A stretch of DNA of 33,625 nucleotides. It comes from Hyphomonadaceae bacterium (GTDB taxonomy: Bacteria > Pseudomonadota > Alphaproteobacteria > Caulobacterales > Aquidulcibacteraceae). Shown one piece after another: positions 18,295 to 25,587 of the stretch. The notes below the pieces were generated by a model. The model was given only the letters and a program-made list of their open reading frames with translations, was not told where the DNA came from and searched no databases. The translations under genes and the position numbers were made by a program. The DNA lies in contig JAJTGP010000090.1 of NCBI GenBank assembly GCA_021299265.1, positions 1 to 33,625 on the forward strand. The letters are read 5' to 3'. Numbering within the stretch: the stretch's first letter is position 1; every line of letters starts with the position of its first letter.

Positions 18295-19055
18295 GCTTTA
18301 AGTACCTCCCGCAGCGCGCCCAAGGCGCTATGTTCGGTCATGTCGATATGCAGGGGCGAGACCGAGATGCGGTTCTCGTAAATGGCCAATAGATCAGAGC
18401 CAGCTGGCGGCTTGGAAAGCTTCCCGCGATAGCCAATCCAATAATAATCGTTGCCGCGCAGATCGCTGCGGCGGTCGATCTGATGGATGCATTCATCACG
18501 GAAGCCCTGAAAGGTCGCCTCTAACCCCGTGACTTCTTCGGGTTCGCAATCGGGAAAATTGACGTTCATCACGACGCCGTCTGGCCAAGGGTTGGCTAAG
18601 AGCTTGCGCAAGACGTCTGCGCCATGCGCTTCGGCGGTGTGCCAAGGGATAGGTTGGCCAACCCGAAAATTGACCGCTTGGGATAAAGCAATTGAGGGAA
18701 TGCCCATTTGCATGCCTTGTACGGCTGCCGCGACCGTACCCGACACACTCGTATCTTCAGCCAGATTTTGCCCGCGATTGACGCCCGACAGCACCAAATC
18801 TGGGCGGCCGCCTTTTACCAATTCATCCACACCCAAGAGAACGCAATCGGTTGGCGTGCCCGAACAAGCAAAGCGTCGCTCGCCCACCGTCCTAACCCTT
18901 ACTGGCTCGGTCAAGGTCAAAGCGCGCGAAGCGCCAGACCGCTCCACCTCTGGCGCGACGACCCAGACGTCTGAACTGATGGCTTGAGCGATCCGCTCCA
19001 AGACGGCTAGGCCCGGCGCATGAATGCCATCGTCGTTAGAAATCAAAATGCGCAA
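18291..19055 (-). CDS. surE: 5'/3'-nucleotidase SurE
   Basis: MRILISNDDGIHAPGLAVL; VLSGVNRGQNLAEDTSVSGTVAAAVQG. Confidence 0.96.
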   Translation of the reverse strand: MRILISNDDGIHAPGLAVLERIAQAISSDVWVVAPEVERSGASRALTLTEPVRVRTVGERRFACSGTPTDCVLLGVDELVKGGRPDLVLSGVNRGQNLAEDTSVSGTVAAAVQGMQMGIPSIALSQAVNFRVGQPIPWHTAEAHGADVLRKLLANPWPDGVVMNVNFPDCEPEEVTGLEATFQGFRDECIHQIDRRSDLRGNDYYWIGYRGKLSKPPAGSDLLAIYENRISVSPLHIDMTEHSALGALREVLKA

Positions 19056-19143
19056 GAACTGTCCCCTGTGGAACCAGAATCACTGGTTCAGACCAATTGG
19101 CTTTGGCAGGGGGTATCACTTCACGGCCTGCTTCGCGAGCTTC

Positions 19144-19554
19144 TTATTCGGCGGCTTTCATCGCGCCCAAGACTGCGCCAGCAATCATGGCATTGGCCAT
19201 CAAATGCGCTGAATCCATCAGAAGAAGCCCCAAGGGCTCGTTGCCATAGGCGTAATTGTACATGCGCGCGGCAACCAGAAACAAAAGGCCCACCAACACA
19301 CCTAGCCGCAGACCCGCCATCAAAGTGGTAATGCCCCTGTCCTTAATCAAAAGGCCCATCCCGACAGTGATCATCACCGGCATGATGGGGCTTAAGGCCA
19401 TCCGCCACTGCTCGCCCGCCAAACTCTCCGGCGTATAGCCCGACAAGGCCATCCATTGCGCCGAAAACATCACGCCATAGATGAGCGCGCCGACGAAATA
19501 GATCAACACAGAGGCAAGGAGCAGCGGGATTAGCTTAATACCCAAGACGCGCAT
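19144..19554 (-). CDS. Small four-TM membrane protein, DUF1761-like
   Basis: 136 aa, hydrophobic, with LIYGVMFSAQWMALSGYTPESL near the N-terminus. Family assignment from general resemblance only. Confidence 0.65.
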   Translation of the reverse strand: MRVLGIKLIPLLLASVLIYFVGALIYGVMFSAQWMALSGYTPESLAGEQWRMALSPIMPVMITVGMGLLIKDRGITTLMAGLRLGVLVGLLFLVAARMYNYAYGNEPLGLLLMDSAHLMANAMIAGAVLGAMKAAE

Positions 19555-19575
19555 GTTATTTTTTCCCCAGTTTTT

Positions 19576-19589
19576 GATAAAATTTTATC
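19576..19589. promoter_or_regulatory. Perfect 14-bp palindrome GATAAAATTTTATC between the DUF1761-like gene and flagellin 1
   Basis: Exact self-complementarity read from the sequence; contains the GATAAAATT core seen upstream of flagellins 3 and 4. Confidence 0.4.
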
Positions 19590-19790
19590 GAGCCTAATAC
19601 GGAAGCAAGGATGATGCAAAGCCAAAATGGGGCAGCCGATTTCTCGGAATTCGCTTGAAAACAAAAAGAAAAACCTCTCATTCAGGTCGACAAAAACTAT
19701 ACCTGACAATACCTGCAATTATTTCAAATTAGATATTTGTTTACCATGCTTCTCAACGGAGCATTTAGAACTCACTGGTAGCTTAGTCAG

Positions 19791-19837
19791 GTATTCAAAA
19801 CGAATGCGACTTGCTGAATGCAAGTGACAAACTAGTA
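19791..19837 (+). promoter_or_regulatory. 5'UTR tandem-hairpin element of flagellin 1
   Basis: H1 GTATTC-AAAAC-GAATGC (19791-19807, one G-U pair); H2 ACTTGC-TGAAT-GCAAGT (19809-19825); TAGTA at 19833-19837. Confidence 0.65.
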
Positions 19838-19854
19838 GGGATGAGGGCTAAGAA

Positions 19855-20679
19855 ATGCTCAGCGTAAACACCAATCAAGGCGCCATGGTCGCGCTGCAAA
19901 CCTTGAACAAAACCAATTCCGATCTCGACAAGACTCAAAACGCGATTTCGACGGGTTTAAAGGTTGCCACCGCAAAAGATAACGGTGCCATCTGGGCCAT
20001 TGCCAACAAAATGAGATCTGACGTTGGTGCTTATGACCGCGTCCGTGAATCGACAGACCGCGCAGCCTCTATTCTCGATACAGGCATTGCAGCCGGCGAA
20101 AGCATCATGGAACTCCTGAACGAAATGAAGGGCAAGGCTTTGGCCGCCTCGCAAACAGGATTGTCGGCTTCTGCGCAAGCAGCTTTGGCCGCCGACTTCG
20201 CTCAATTGCGCGACCAAATCACCAGCATCGGGGCCAACGCTTCGTTTGACGGGGCCAATATGATTGCCGCTACACCAAATAACGCGGTCGCTCTGGGCGA
20301 TTCCGCAGGTGGCAACACAATCACGGTGACCGGGGTAAGCTTGGCCTTGGCCAGCACAACCATCACAGTTACGGGCACCTCCGCGCTCGACACCTCGGCT
20401 AACGCAACAACTGCTTTGGGCTTGGTCAATACGTCCATCACCAATCTGGGTACCCAATTGGCGACCTGGGGTGCAGGCGCAAAGCGTTTGGAAGTGCACA
20501 AGACCTTCATCGGTAAGCTGCAAGACGCCTTGAACAATGGCATTGGTGCCATCGCAGACGCCGACCTCGCCAAGGAAAGCGCAAAGCTGCAAGCTCTGCA
20601 AACCAAATCGCAGCTCGGCATTCAGGCATTGTCGATTGCAAACAGCTCTTCGCAGTCAGCTTTGTCGCTGTTCCGCTAA
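19855..20679 (+). CDS. Flagellin (copy 1)
   Basis: 274 aa; SVNTNQGAMVALQTLNKTNSDLDKTQNAISTGLKVATAKDNGAIWAIA; C-term ALQTKSQLGIQALSIANSSSQSALSLFR. Confidence 0.96.
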   Translation: MLSVNTNQGAMVALQTLNKTNSDLDKTQNAISTGLKVATAKDNGAIWAIANKMRSDVGAYDRVRESTDRAASILDTGIAAGESIMELLNEMKGKALAASQTGLSASAQAALAADFAQLRDQITSIGANASFDGANMIAATPNNAVALGDSAGGNTITVTGVSLALASTTITVTGTSALDTSANATTALGLVNTSITNLGTQLATWGAGAKRLEVHKTFIGKLQDALNNGIGAIADADLAKESAKLQALQTKSQLGIQALSIANSSSQSALSLFR

Positions 20680-20712
20680 AGCTCATAAGAAGAAAAAAGT
20701 ATCTTTCAAATT

Positions 20713-20742
20713 GGCTCAAGCAGAGATGCTTGGGCCTTTTTT
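20713..20742 (+). terminator. Rho-independent terminator after flagellin 1
   Basis: GGCTCAAGCA-gaga-TGCTTGGGCC followed by TTTTTT. Confidence 0.88.
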
Positions 20743-20780
20743 GCATTTTATTTTATGAATACCTCAGATTCTCACCGAAT

Positions 20781-20791
20781 CAATAAAATTG
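20781..20791 (+). promoter_or_regulatory. CAATAAAATTG promoter-like element upstream of flagellin 2
   Basis: Variant of CGATAAAATTG found at nearly the same distance (106-110 nt) before flagellins 3 and 4. Confidence 0.4.
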
Positions 20792-20839
20792 TATCTAGTT
20801 ATTAGAAATATATTTCATCCCCGGTGTTACCATGATGTA

Positions 20840-20879
20840 GATCAAAAAGATCGGTGCATCTGAATGATGCATTTTAGTA
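20840..20879 (+). promoter_or_regulatory. 5'UTR tandem-hairpin element of flagellin 2
   Basis: H1 GATC-AAAAA-GATC (20840-20852); H2 TGCATC-TGAAT-GATGCA (20855-20871); TAGTA at 20875-20879. Confidence 0.65.
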
Positions 20880-20897
20880 CGTACCGGAGGATCAAGA

Positions 20898-21722
20898 ATG
20901 ATCAGTGTAAATACCAATCAGGGTGCCATGGTAGCCCTGCAAACTCTGAACCGCACCAACAACGAAATGAACAAGACGCAAAACGCGATTGCCACGGGTT
21001 TGAAAGTCGCTTCAGCAAAAGACAATGGTGCTTTGTTCGCCATTGCCAACAAAATGCGTTCGGACGTGACAGCCTATGACCGCGTGCGGGAATCGGCCGA
21101 TCGTGCAGCTTCCATCCTCGACACTGGCATCGCAGCTGGTGAAAGCATCATGGAACTGTTGAACGAAATGAAGGGCAAGGCTTTGGCCGGCACGCAGGCG
21201 GGTAACTCCACTTCTGCTCAGGCTGCTTTGGCTGCCGACTTCGTGCAATTGCGTGACCAGATCACCAGCGTGATCGCCAACGCTTCGTTCGACGGCGCAA
21301 ACATGATTCAAGGTACACCCAATAGTGCGGTCTCCTTGGGTGATGCAGCCGGTGGTAACACCATCACCATCGCCGGTGCCAGCTTGGCTTTGGGCGGCAC
21401 CACGGTGACCGTTGCAGCCGCGGCGGTCTTGACCGACAACACCACTTCTGGAACGGCACTTGGCCAAGTCAACGCGTCTATCACCAACTTGGGGACCCAA
21501 TTGGCGACCTGGGGTGCTGGTGCAAAGCGCCTAGACGTTCACCGTACTTTCGTTGGCAAATTGCAAGACGCTTTGAGCAATGGGATCGGGGCCATCGTCG
21601 ACGCAGACCTCGCCAAAGAAAGTGCCAAGCTGCAAGCCTTGCAAGTCAAGCAACAGCTGGGCGTGCAAGCTTTGTCGATTGCCAATGGTTCTTCGCAAAC
21701 GGCGCTATCTTTGTTCCGCTAA
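20898..21722 (+). CDS. Flagellin (copy 2)
   Basis: 274 aa; MISVNTNQGAMVALQTLNRTNNEMNKTQNAIATGLKVASAKDNGALFAIANKMRSDV; GGAGG RBS. Confidence 0.96.
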   Translation: MISVNTNQGAMVALQTLNRTNNEMNKTQNAIATGLKVASAKDNGALFAIANKMRSDVTAYDRVRESADRAASILDTGIAAGESIMELLNEMKGKALAGTQAGNSTSAQAALAADFVQLRDQITSVIANASFDGANMIQGTPNSAVSLGDAAGGNTITIAGASLALGGTTVTVAAAAVLTDNTTSGTALGQVNASITNLGTQLATWGAGAKRLDVHRTFVGKLQDALSNGIGAIVDADLAKESAKLQALQVKQQLGVQALSIANGSSQTALSLFR

Positions 21723-21748
21723 TCTTGAAGAAATACCTAAAATCGAAT

Positions 21749-21786
21749 GGGCTTGGACAGGTTTAGTCCAAGCCCTTTTTTATTCT
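21749..21786 (+). terminator. Rho-independent terminator after flagellin 2
   Basis: GGGCTTGGAC-aggttta-GTCCAAGCCC followed by TTTTTTATT. Confidence 0.92.
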
Positions 21787-21839
21787 ATACTGCATTATTC
21801 GCACTATTCTTGAATATGTTTTTGCATTTACCAAGAGTT

Positions 21840-21850
21840 CGATAAAATTG
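21840..21850 (+). promoter_or_regulatory. CGATAAAATTG promoter-like element upstream of flagellin 3
   Basis: Sits in aagagttCGATAAAATTG, identical to the flagellin 4 upstream element inside otherwise diverged sequence. Confidence 0.45.
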
Positions 21851-21899
21851 TTCCTATTTGTAAAACTGAAAATCCGCCTTCGATCCCTAGTCTCCGCGC

Positions 21900-21941
21900 A
21901 AGTCTGAATGACTTTCATGCCTGAATGGCGTGATTTTAGTA
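21900..21941 (+). promoter_or_regulatory. 5'UTR tandem-hairpin element of flagellin 3
   Basis: H1 AAGTC-TGAAT-GACTT (21900-21914); H2 TCATGCC-TGAAT-GGCGTGA (21915-21933, one T-G wobble); TAGTA at 21937-21941. Confidence 0.65.
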
Positions 21942-21959
21942 CCAGTAAGGAGATCAAGA

Positions 21960-22784
21960 ATGATCAGCGTAAATACCAATCAAGGTGCCATGGTCGCTTT
22001 GCAGACCTTGAACCGCACCAATGACCAAATGGACAAGACGCAAAACGCGATTGCCACCGGCCTCAAAGTTGCTTCGGCTAAAGACAATGGTGCCTTGTTC
22101 GCCATTGCAAACAAAATGCGTTCGGACGTGACCGCTTATGACCGCGTGCGGGAATCAGCCGATCGTGCATCTTCCATCCTCGACACCGGCATCGCAGCTG
22201 GCGAGAGCATCATGGAACTTCTGAACGAAATGAAGGGTAAGGCTTTGGCCGGTACCCAAGATGGTAACTCGGCTTCGGCACAAGCGGCGCTCGCTGCTGA
22301 CTTCGTGCAATTGCGCGACCAAATCACCAGCGTCGTCGCCAACGCGTCGTTCGATGGTGCCAACATGATTGCAGCTACCCCAAGCAGCGCCGTATCATTG
22401 GGCGACGCAGCTGGCGGTAACACCATCACCATTACTGGCATCAGCTTGGCTTTGGACAGCACGACCATCAGCGTCGCCGGTACCAACGTCTTGACCGATA
22501 ACACGACGTCGACCGCAGCACTGACCGCAACCAACAACTCCATCAACGCTTTGGGTACCCAATTGGCGACCTGGGGTGCTGGTGCGAAGCGCTTGGAAGT
22601 GCACAAGACCTTCATCGGCAAATTGCAAGACGCATTGAACAACGGGATCGGCGCGATTGTTGACGCCGACCTCGCCAAGGAAAGCGCCAAGCTGCAGGCT
22701 CTGCAAGTCAAGCAACAGCTTGGTGTGCAGGCTTTGTCGATTGCTAACTCTTCTTCGCAAACAGCGCTCTCGTTGTTCCGCTAA
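21960..22784 (+). CDS. Flagellin (copy 3)
   Basis: 274 aa from ATG 21960 (AGGAG at proper spacing); the ORF track's start at 21930 (GTG) is inside the leader. Confidence 0.95.
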   Translation: MISVNTNQGAMVALQTLNRTNDQMDKTQNAIATGLKVASAKDNGALFAIANKMRSDVTAYDRVRESADRASSILDTGIAAGESIMELLNEMKGKALAGTQDGNSASAQAALAADFVQLRDQITSVVANASFDGANMIAATPSSAVSLGDAAGGNTITITGISLALDSTTISVAGTNVLTDNTTSTAALTATNNSINALGTQLATWGAGAKRLEVHKTFIGKLQDALNNGIGAIVDADLAKESAKLQALQVKQQLGVQALSIANSSSQTALSLFR

Positions 22785-22811
22785 GATAAGAAGAAAATCA
22801 AAAACAAATTG

Positions 22812-22840
22812 GGCCTGGATCACTTCGATCCAGGCCTTTT
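22812..22840 (+). terminator. Rho-independent terminator after flagellin 3
   Basis: GGCCTGGATC-acttc-GATCCAGGCC followed by TTTTCTT. Confidence 0.9.
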
Positions 22841-22891
22841 CTTACGCAATTAACTGCGAAATCTCGATTCTATTTGGCGTTACTAAGAGTT

Positions 22892-22902
22892 CGATAAAAT
22901 TG
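22892..22902 (+). promoter_or_regulatory. CGATAAAATTG promoter-like element upstream of flagellin 4
   Basis: aagagttCGATAAAATTG, 110 nt before the ATG at 23013 (flagellin 3: 109 nt). Confidence 0.45.
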
Positions 22903-22952
22903 CTTCCATTTCAAGAACAGAAAATACGGGTCCGAGACTTATTCTCACGGGT

Positions 22953-22994
22953 AAGTCTGAATGACTTTCATGCCTGAATGGCGTGATTTTAGTA
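22953..22994 (+). promoter_or_regulatory. 5'UTR tandem-hairpin element of flagellin 4
   Basis: H1 AAGTC-TGAAT-GACTT (22953-22967); H2 TCATGCC-TGAAT-GGCGTGA (22968-22986); then TTTTAGTA. Identical to the flagellin 3 leader. Confidence 0.65.
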
Positions 22995-23012
22995 CCAGTA
23001 AGGAGATCAAGA

Positions 23013-23837
23013 ATGATCAGCGTAAATACCAATCAAGGCGCCATGGTAGCGCTTCAAACTTTGAACCGCACCAACAACGAGATGGACAAGACGCAAAACG
23101 CGATTGCCACCGGCCTCAAAGTCGCTTCAGCAAAAGACAATGGCGCTTTGTTCGCCATTGCCAACAAAATGCGTTCTGACGTCACGGCCTATGACCGTGT
23201 GCGTGAATCCGCAGACCGTGCATCTTCCATCCTCGACACTGGCATTGCTGCTGGTGAAAGCATTATGGAACTCTTGAACGAAATGAAGGGCAAGGCCTTG
23301 GCCGGCACCCAAGTTGGCAACTCAGCTTCAGCTCAGGCTGCTTTGGCTGCCGACTTCGCTCAATTGCGCGATCAAATCACCAGCATCGGCGCCAACGCGT
23401 CGTTTGACGGTGCCAATATGATTGCAGCTACTCCAAGCAACGCCGTTTCTTTGGGTGACGCCGAAGGTGGTAACACCATCACGATCTCCGGCATCAGCTT
23501 GGCCTTGGGTAGTGCAACGATTTCGGTAACAGGTACGAATGACGTTGCCTCAACCGCAAACGCCACGACTTCTCTGACGAACGTCAACGCCTCCATCACC
23601 GCTTTGGGTACCCAATTGGCGACCTGGGGTGCTGGTGCGAAGCGCTTGGACGTTCACCGTACGTTTATCGGGAAACTGCAAGACGCTTTGAACAACGGGA
23701 TCGGGGCCATCGTGGATGCCGACCTCGCTAAAGAAAGCGCCAAGCTGCAAGCTTTGCAAGTCAAACAACAGCTAGGCGTTCAAGCTTTGTCGATTGCCAA
23801 TAGTTCTTCGCAAACAGCGCTCTCGTTGTTCCGCTAA
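23013..23837 (+). CDS. Flagellin (copy 4)
   Basis: 274 aa from ATG 23013; high similarity to copies 2 and 3. Confidence 0.95.
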   Translation: MISVNTNQGAMVALQTLNRTNNEMDKTQNAIATGLKVASAKDNGALFAIANKMRSDVTAYDRVRESADRASSILDTGIAAGESIMELLNEMKGKALAGTQVGNSASAQAALAADFAQLRDQITSIGANASFDGANMIAATPSNAVSLGDAEGGNTITISGISLALGSATISVTGTNDVASTANATTSLTNVNASITALGTQLATWGAGAKRLDVHRTFIGKLQDALNNGIGAIVDADLAKESAKLQALQVKQQLGVQALSIANSSSQTALSLFR

Positions 23838-23860
23838 GATCAGTCTAGCACAAAAATTTC

Positions 23861-23893
23861 AGGCCCGGCGTCAAACCCGGGCCTGCTTTTTAC
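23861..23893 (+). terminator. Rho-independent terminator after flagellin 4
   Basis: GC-rich inverted repeat caggcccgg...cgggcctg followed by ctttttac. Confidence 0.85.
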
Positions 23894-24071
23894 GTGTAAA
23901 CTTCGAGGCAATAAGTCTTAATTTTATCTAAAATGCGGTCGATTGGGGAAACCTTCCCTTGATGGTCCTGTGTTACCCTAAAGATGGGTCAATGTGACTT
24001 AGGTACTTTAGTAGATGTGCCTGGTACACAAGAACTGGAGGGGACCGGTGGCGACATCGGCCTAGGATCGG

Positions 24072-24509
24072 ATGAACATCGAGACGAAGAATATCTCGCT
24101 GACACAAACCGCACCAATTGCTCCCATACGTCCGGGGCAGGAGGCGGTTGTGGTACAACCAGCGTCCAAAAACATCAGAAATCAGCAAACCGATGACCGT
24201 GCGCCGTCCAATGACTATAAGCGCCCGGTAGGCCAAGGGTCCAAGTCTGCCCCGGTTGAGTCCGTGCAGGATGAGCTCGACGCTGAGCAACGCGTTGCCA
24301 TGGTTGAAAAGATCATGGGAATCAACAAATCTTTAGTCATTGAGAAAAACAAGGATTCCCAAGGCTTCATCTATAAATCGGTGGATCGGGTGACTGGTGA
24401 AGTCACGCGGATTTGGCCAATTGAAGACTTGGCGAACACCCTGACCTCGCTGGCTGATGAGGAAGAGCGCGCCACCATGCGGGGCGTGATGATTGACGCA
24501 AGAGCTTAA
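24072..24509 (+). CDS. flaG: FlaG family protein
   Basis: 145 aa; C-terminal NKSLVIEKNKDSQGFIYKSVDRVTGEVTRIWPIEDLANTLTSL is FlaG-like; within the flagellin cluster. Confidence 0.82.
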   Translation: MNIETKNISLTQTAPIAPIRPGQEAVVVQPASKNIRNQQTDDRAPSNDYKRPVGQGSKSAPVESVQDELDAEQRVAMVEKIMGINKSLVIEKNKDSQGFIYKSVDRVTGEVTRIWPIEDLANTLTSLADEEERATMRGVMIDARA

Positions 24510-24559
24510 TACGGCTTGCGTTCCAAAGATGATTCCGCGACCATAAAAGTCGCGCTTAC

Positions 24560-24583
24560 CCACCAAAATTGGGATTTTGGTGG
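24560..24583. promoter_or_regulatory. Perfect 10-bp inverted repeat CCACCAAAAT-tggg-ATTTTGGTGG between flaG and flagellin 5
   Basis: Exact inverted repeat, preceded by a second hairpin CGCGAC-cataaaa-GTCGCG (24536-24554); not followed by a long T run. Confidence 0.5.
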
Positions 24584-24654
24584 CGTTTACCATTGGTTAT
24601 ACAAATCAAATCACATCTGATACCCTCTTTCTCATTCATCCGAGGAGGCTTGAT

Positions 24655-25518
24655 TTGGCATCGACTGTTAACACCAATTTGGCAGCTTTAGGCGCCGTCC
24701 AATCCTTTAACACCGTCAATCGAGGCGTTGAACAGGTGCAAAATCGGATCTCGACCGGACTGAAAGCAAGCGGCGCTCGCGACGGGGCCGCCACCTTTGG
24801 CATTGCCCAGCAACAGCGGGCCGAGGCCAGTAGCTTAGAGGCCGTGACCACCAGCCTTAACCGCGCTCTCAGCATCGCCGATGTCGCGCTCGCAGCCGGG
24901 TCTGCTTTGTCGGATGTCCTCACCCAAATGCGCGAAAAGGCCGTCGCTGCCTCGGACACGTCGATCACCGACATGAGTCGCGCGATTCACAATGCTGACT
25001 TCATCGCGCTCCGCGATCAGATTGGGGGCATCATTGCCAATGCCTCGTTTGACGGCCAAAATCTTCTGGCTGGACCAGCTTCCAGCAGCCTCACCTTCTT
25101 GGCCAGCACCAATGGATCCGTTAGCCTCGACTTGCCGGTCCTAGACTTGAGGCTGCCGGCGAGCCCCGGTGCCATCGCCAGCCCAGCCGCCGCTATGTAT
25201 CTGGGTAGCGGCACAGCCCTGTCCAGCGCGGCCAATAGCGTGGATGCGGCCGCGCGGGTCAGTGCCAGCCTCGACTATCTCAACACCGAACTTTCGCGTC
25301 TGGGTGCAGCCAGCAAAAAGTTTGAGAACCAGATCGTCTATTTTTCAAAGCTGAAGGACAGCGTCACCGCCGGGATCGGCCAAATGGTTGATGCCGATTT
25401 GGCATACGAAAGCGCCCAATTGCAAGCTCTTCAAACCCGCCAGCAATTGTCTGTTCAAGCCATGTCGCTGGCCAATCAAGCGCCCCGCGCGATTTTGAAT
25501 CTCTTGCGGGATAGCTAA
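24655..25518 (+). CDS. Divergent flagellin (copy 5; TTG start)
   Basis: 288 aa from TTG 24655 (GAGGAGG RBS); ASTVNTNLAALGAVQSFNTVNRGVEQVQNRISTGLKASGARDGAATFGIAQQQRAEASSL; C-term YESAQLQALQTRQQLSVQAMSLANQAPRAILNLLRDS. Confidence 0.9.
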   Translation: MASTVNTNLAALGAVQSFNTVNRGVEQVQNRISTGLKASGARDGAATFGIAQQQRAEASSLEAVTTSLNRALSIADVALAAGSALSDVLTQMREKAVAASDTSITDMSRAIHNADFIALRDQIGGIIANASFDGQNLLAGPASSSLTFLASTNGSVSLDLPVLDLRLPASPGAIASPAAAMYLGSGTALSSAANSVDAAARVSASLDYLNTELSRLGAASKKFENQIVYFSKLKDSVTAGIGQMVDADLAYESAQLQALQTRQQLSVQAMSLANQAPRAILNLLRDS

Positions 25519-25587
25519 ATCAGCGATAGGCTCGACCATTCTCAGCAGCCAAGATCGTGTGTGGTTGCGACAGGAAAGGAAAGTCTG

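Noticed and set aside
20728-20745. tgggccttttttgca as a sigma54 -24/-12 promoter before flagellin 2
   Set aside because: Spacing between GG and GC is 9 nt instead of the strict 10, and the sequence is fully explained by the flagellin 1 terminator.
21930-21959. Ten-residue N-terminal extension (MILVPVRRSR) on flagellins 3 and 4 in the ORF track
   Set aside because: Starts at a GTG inside the H2 hairpin; the AGGAG SD lies right before the ATG at 21960/23013, and copies 1 and 2 start at the equivalent Met. Treated as an open leader, not coding.
23960-24050. UGAAU-type tandem hairpin before flaG
   Set aside because: A TTTAGTA similar to the flagellin leaders is present, but no UGAAU loop or comparable 6-bp stem was found.
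24582-24598. TGGCGTTTACCATTGG as a sigma54 promoter before flagellin 5
   Set aside because: The -12 element lacks GC and the spacing is off by one; too weak to call.
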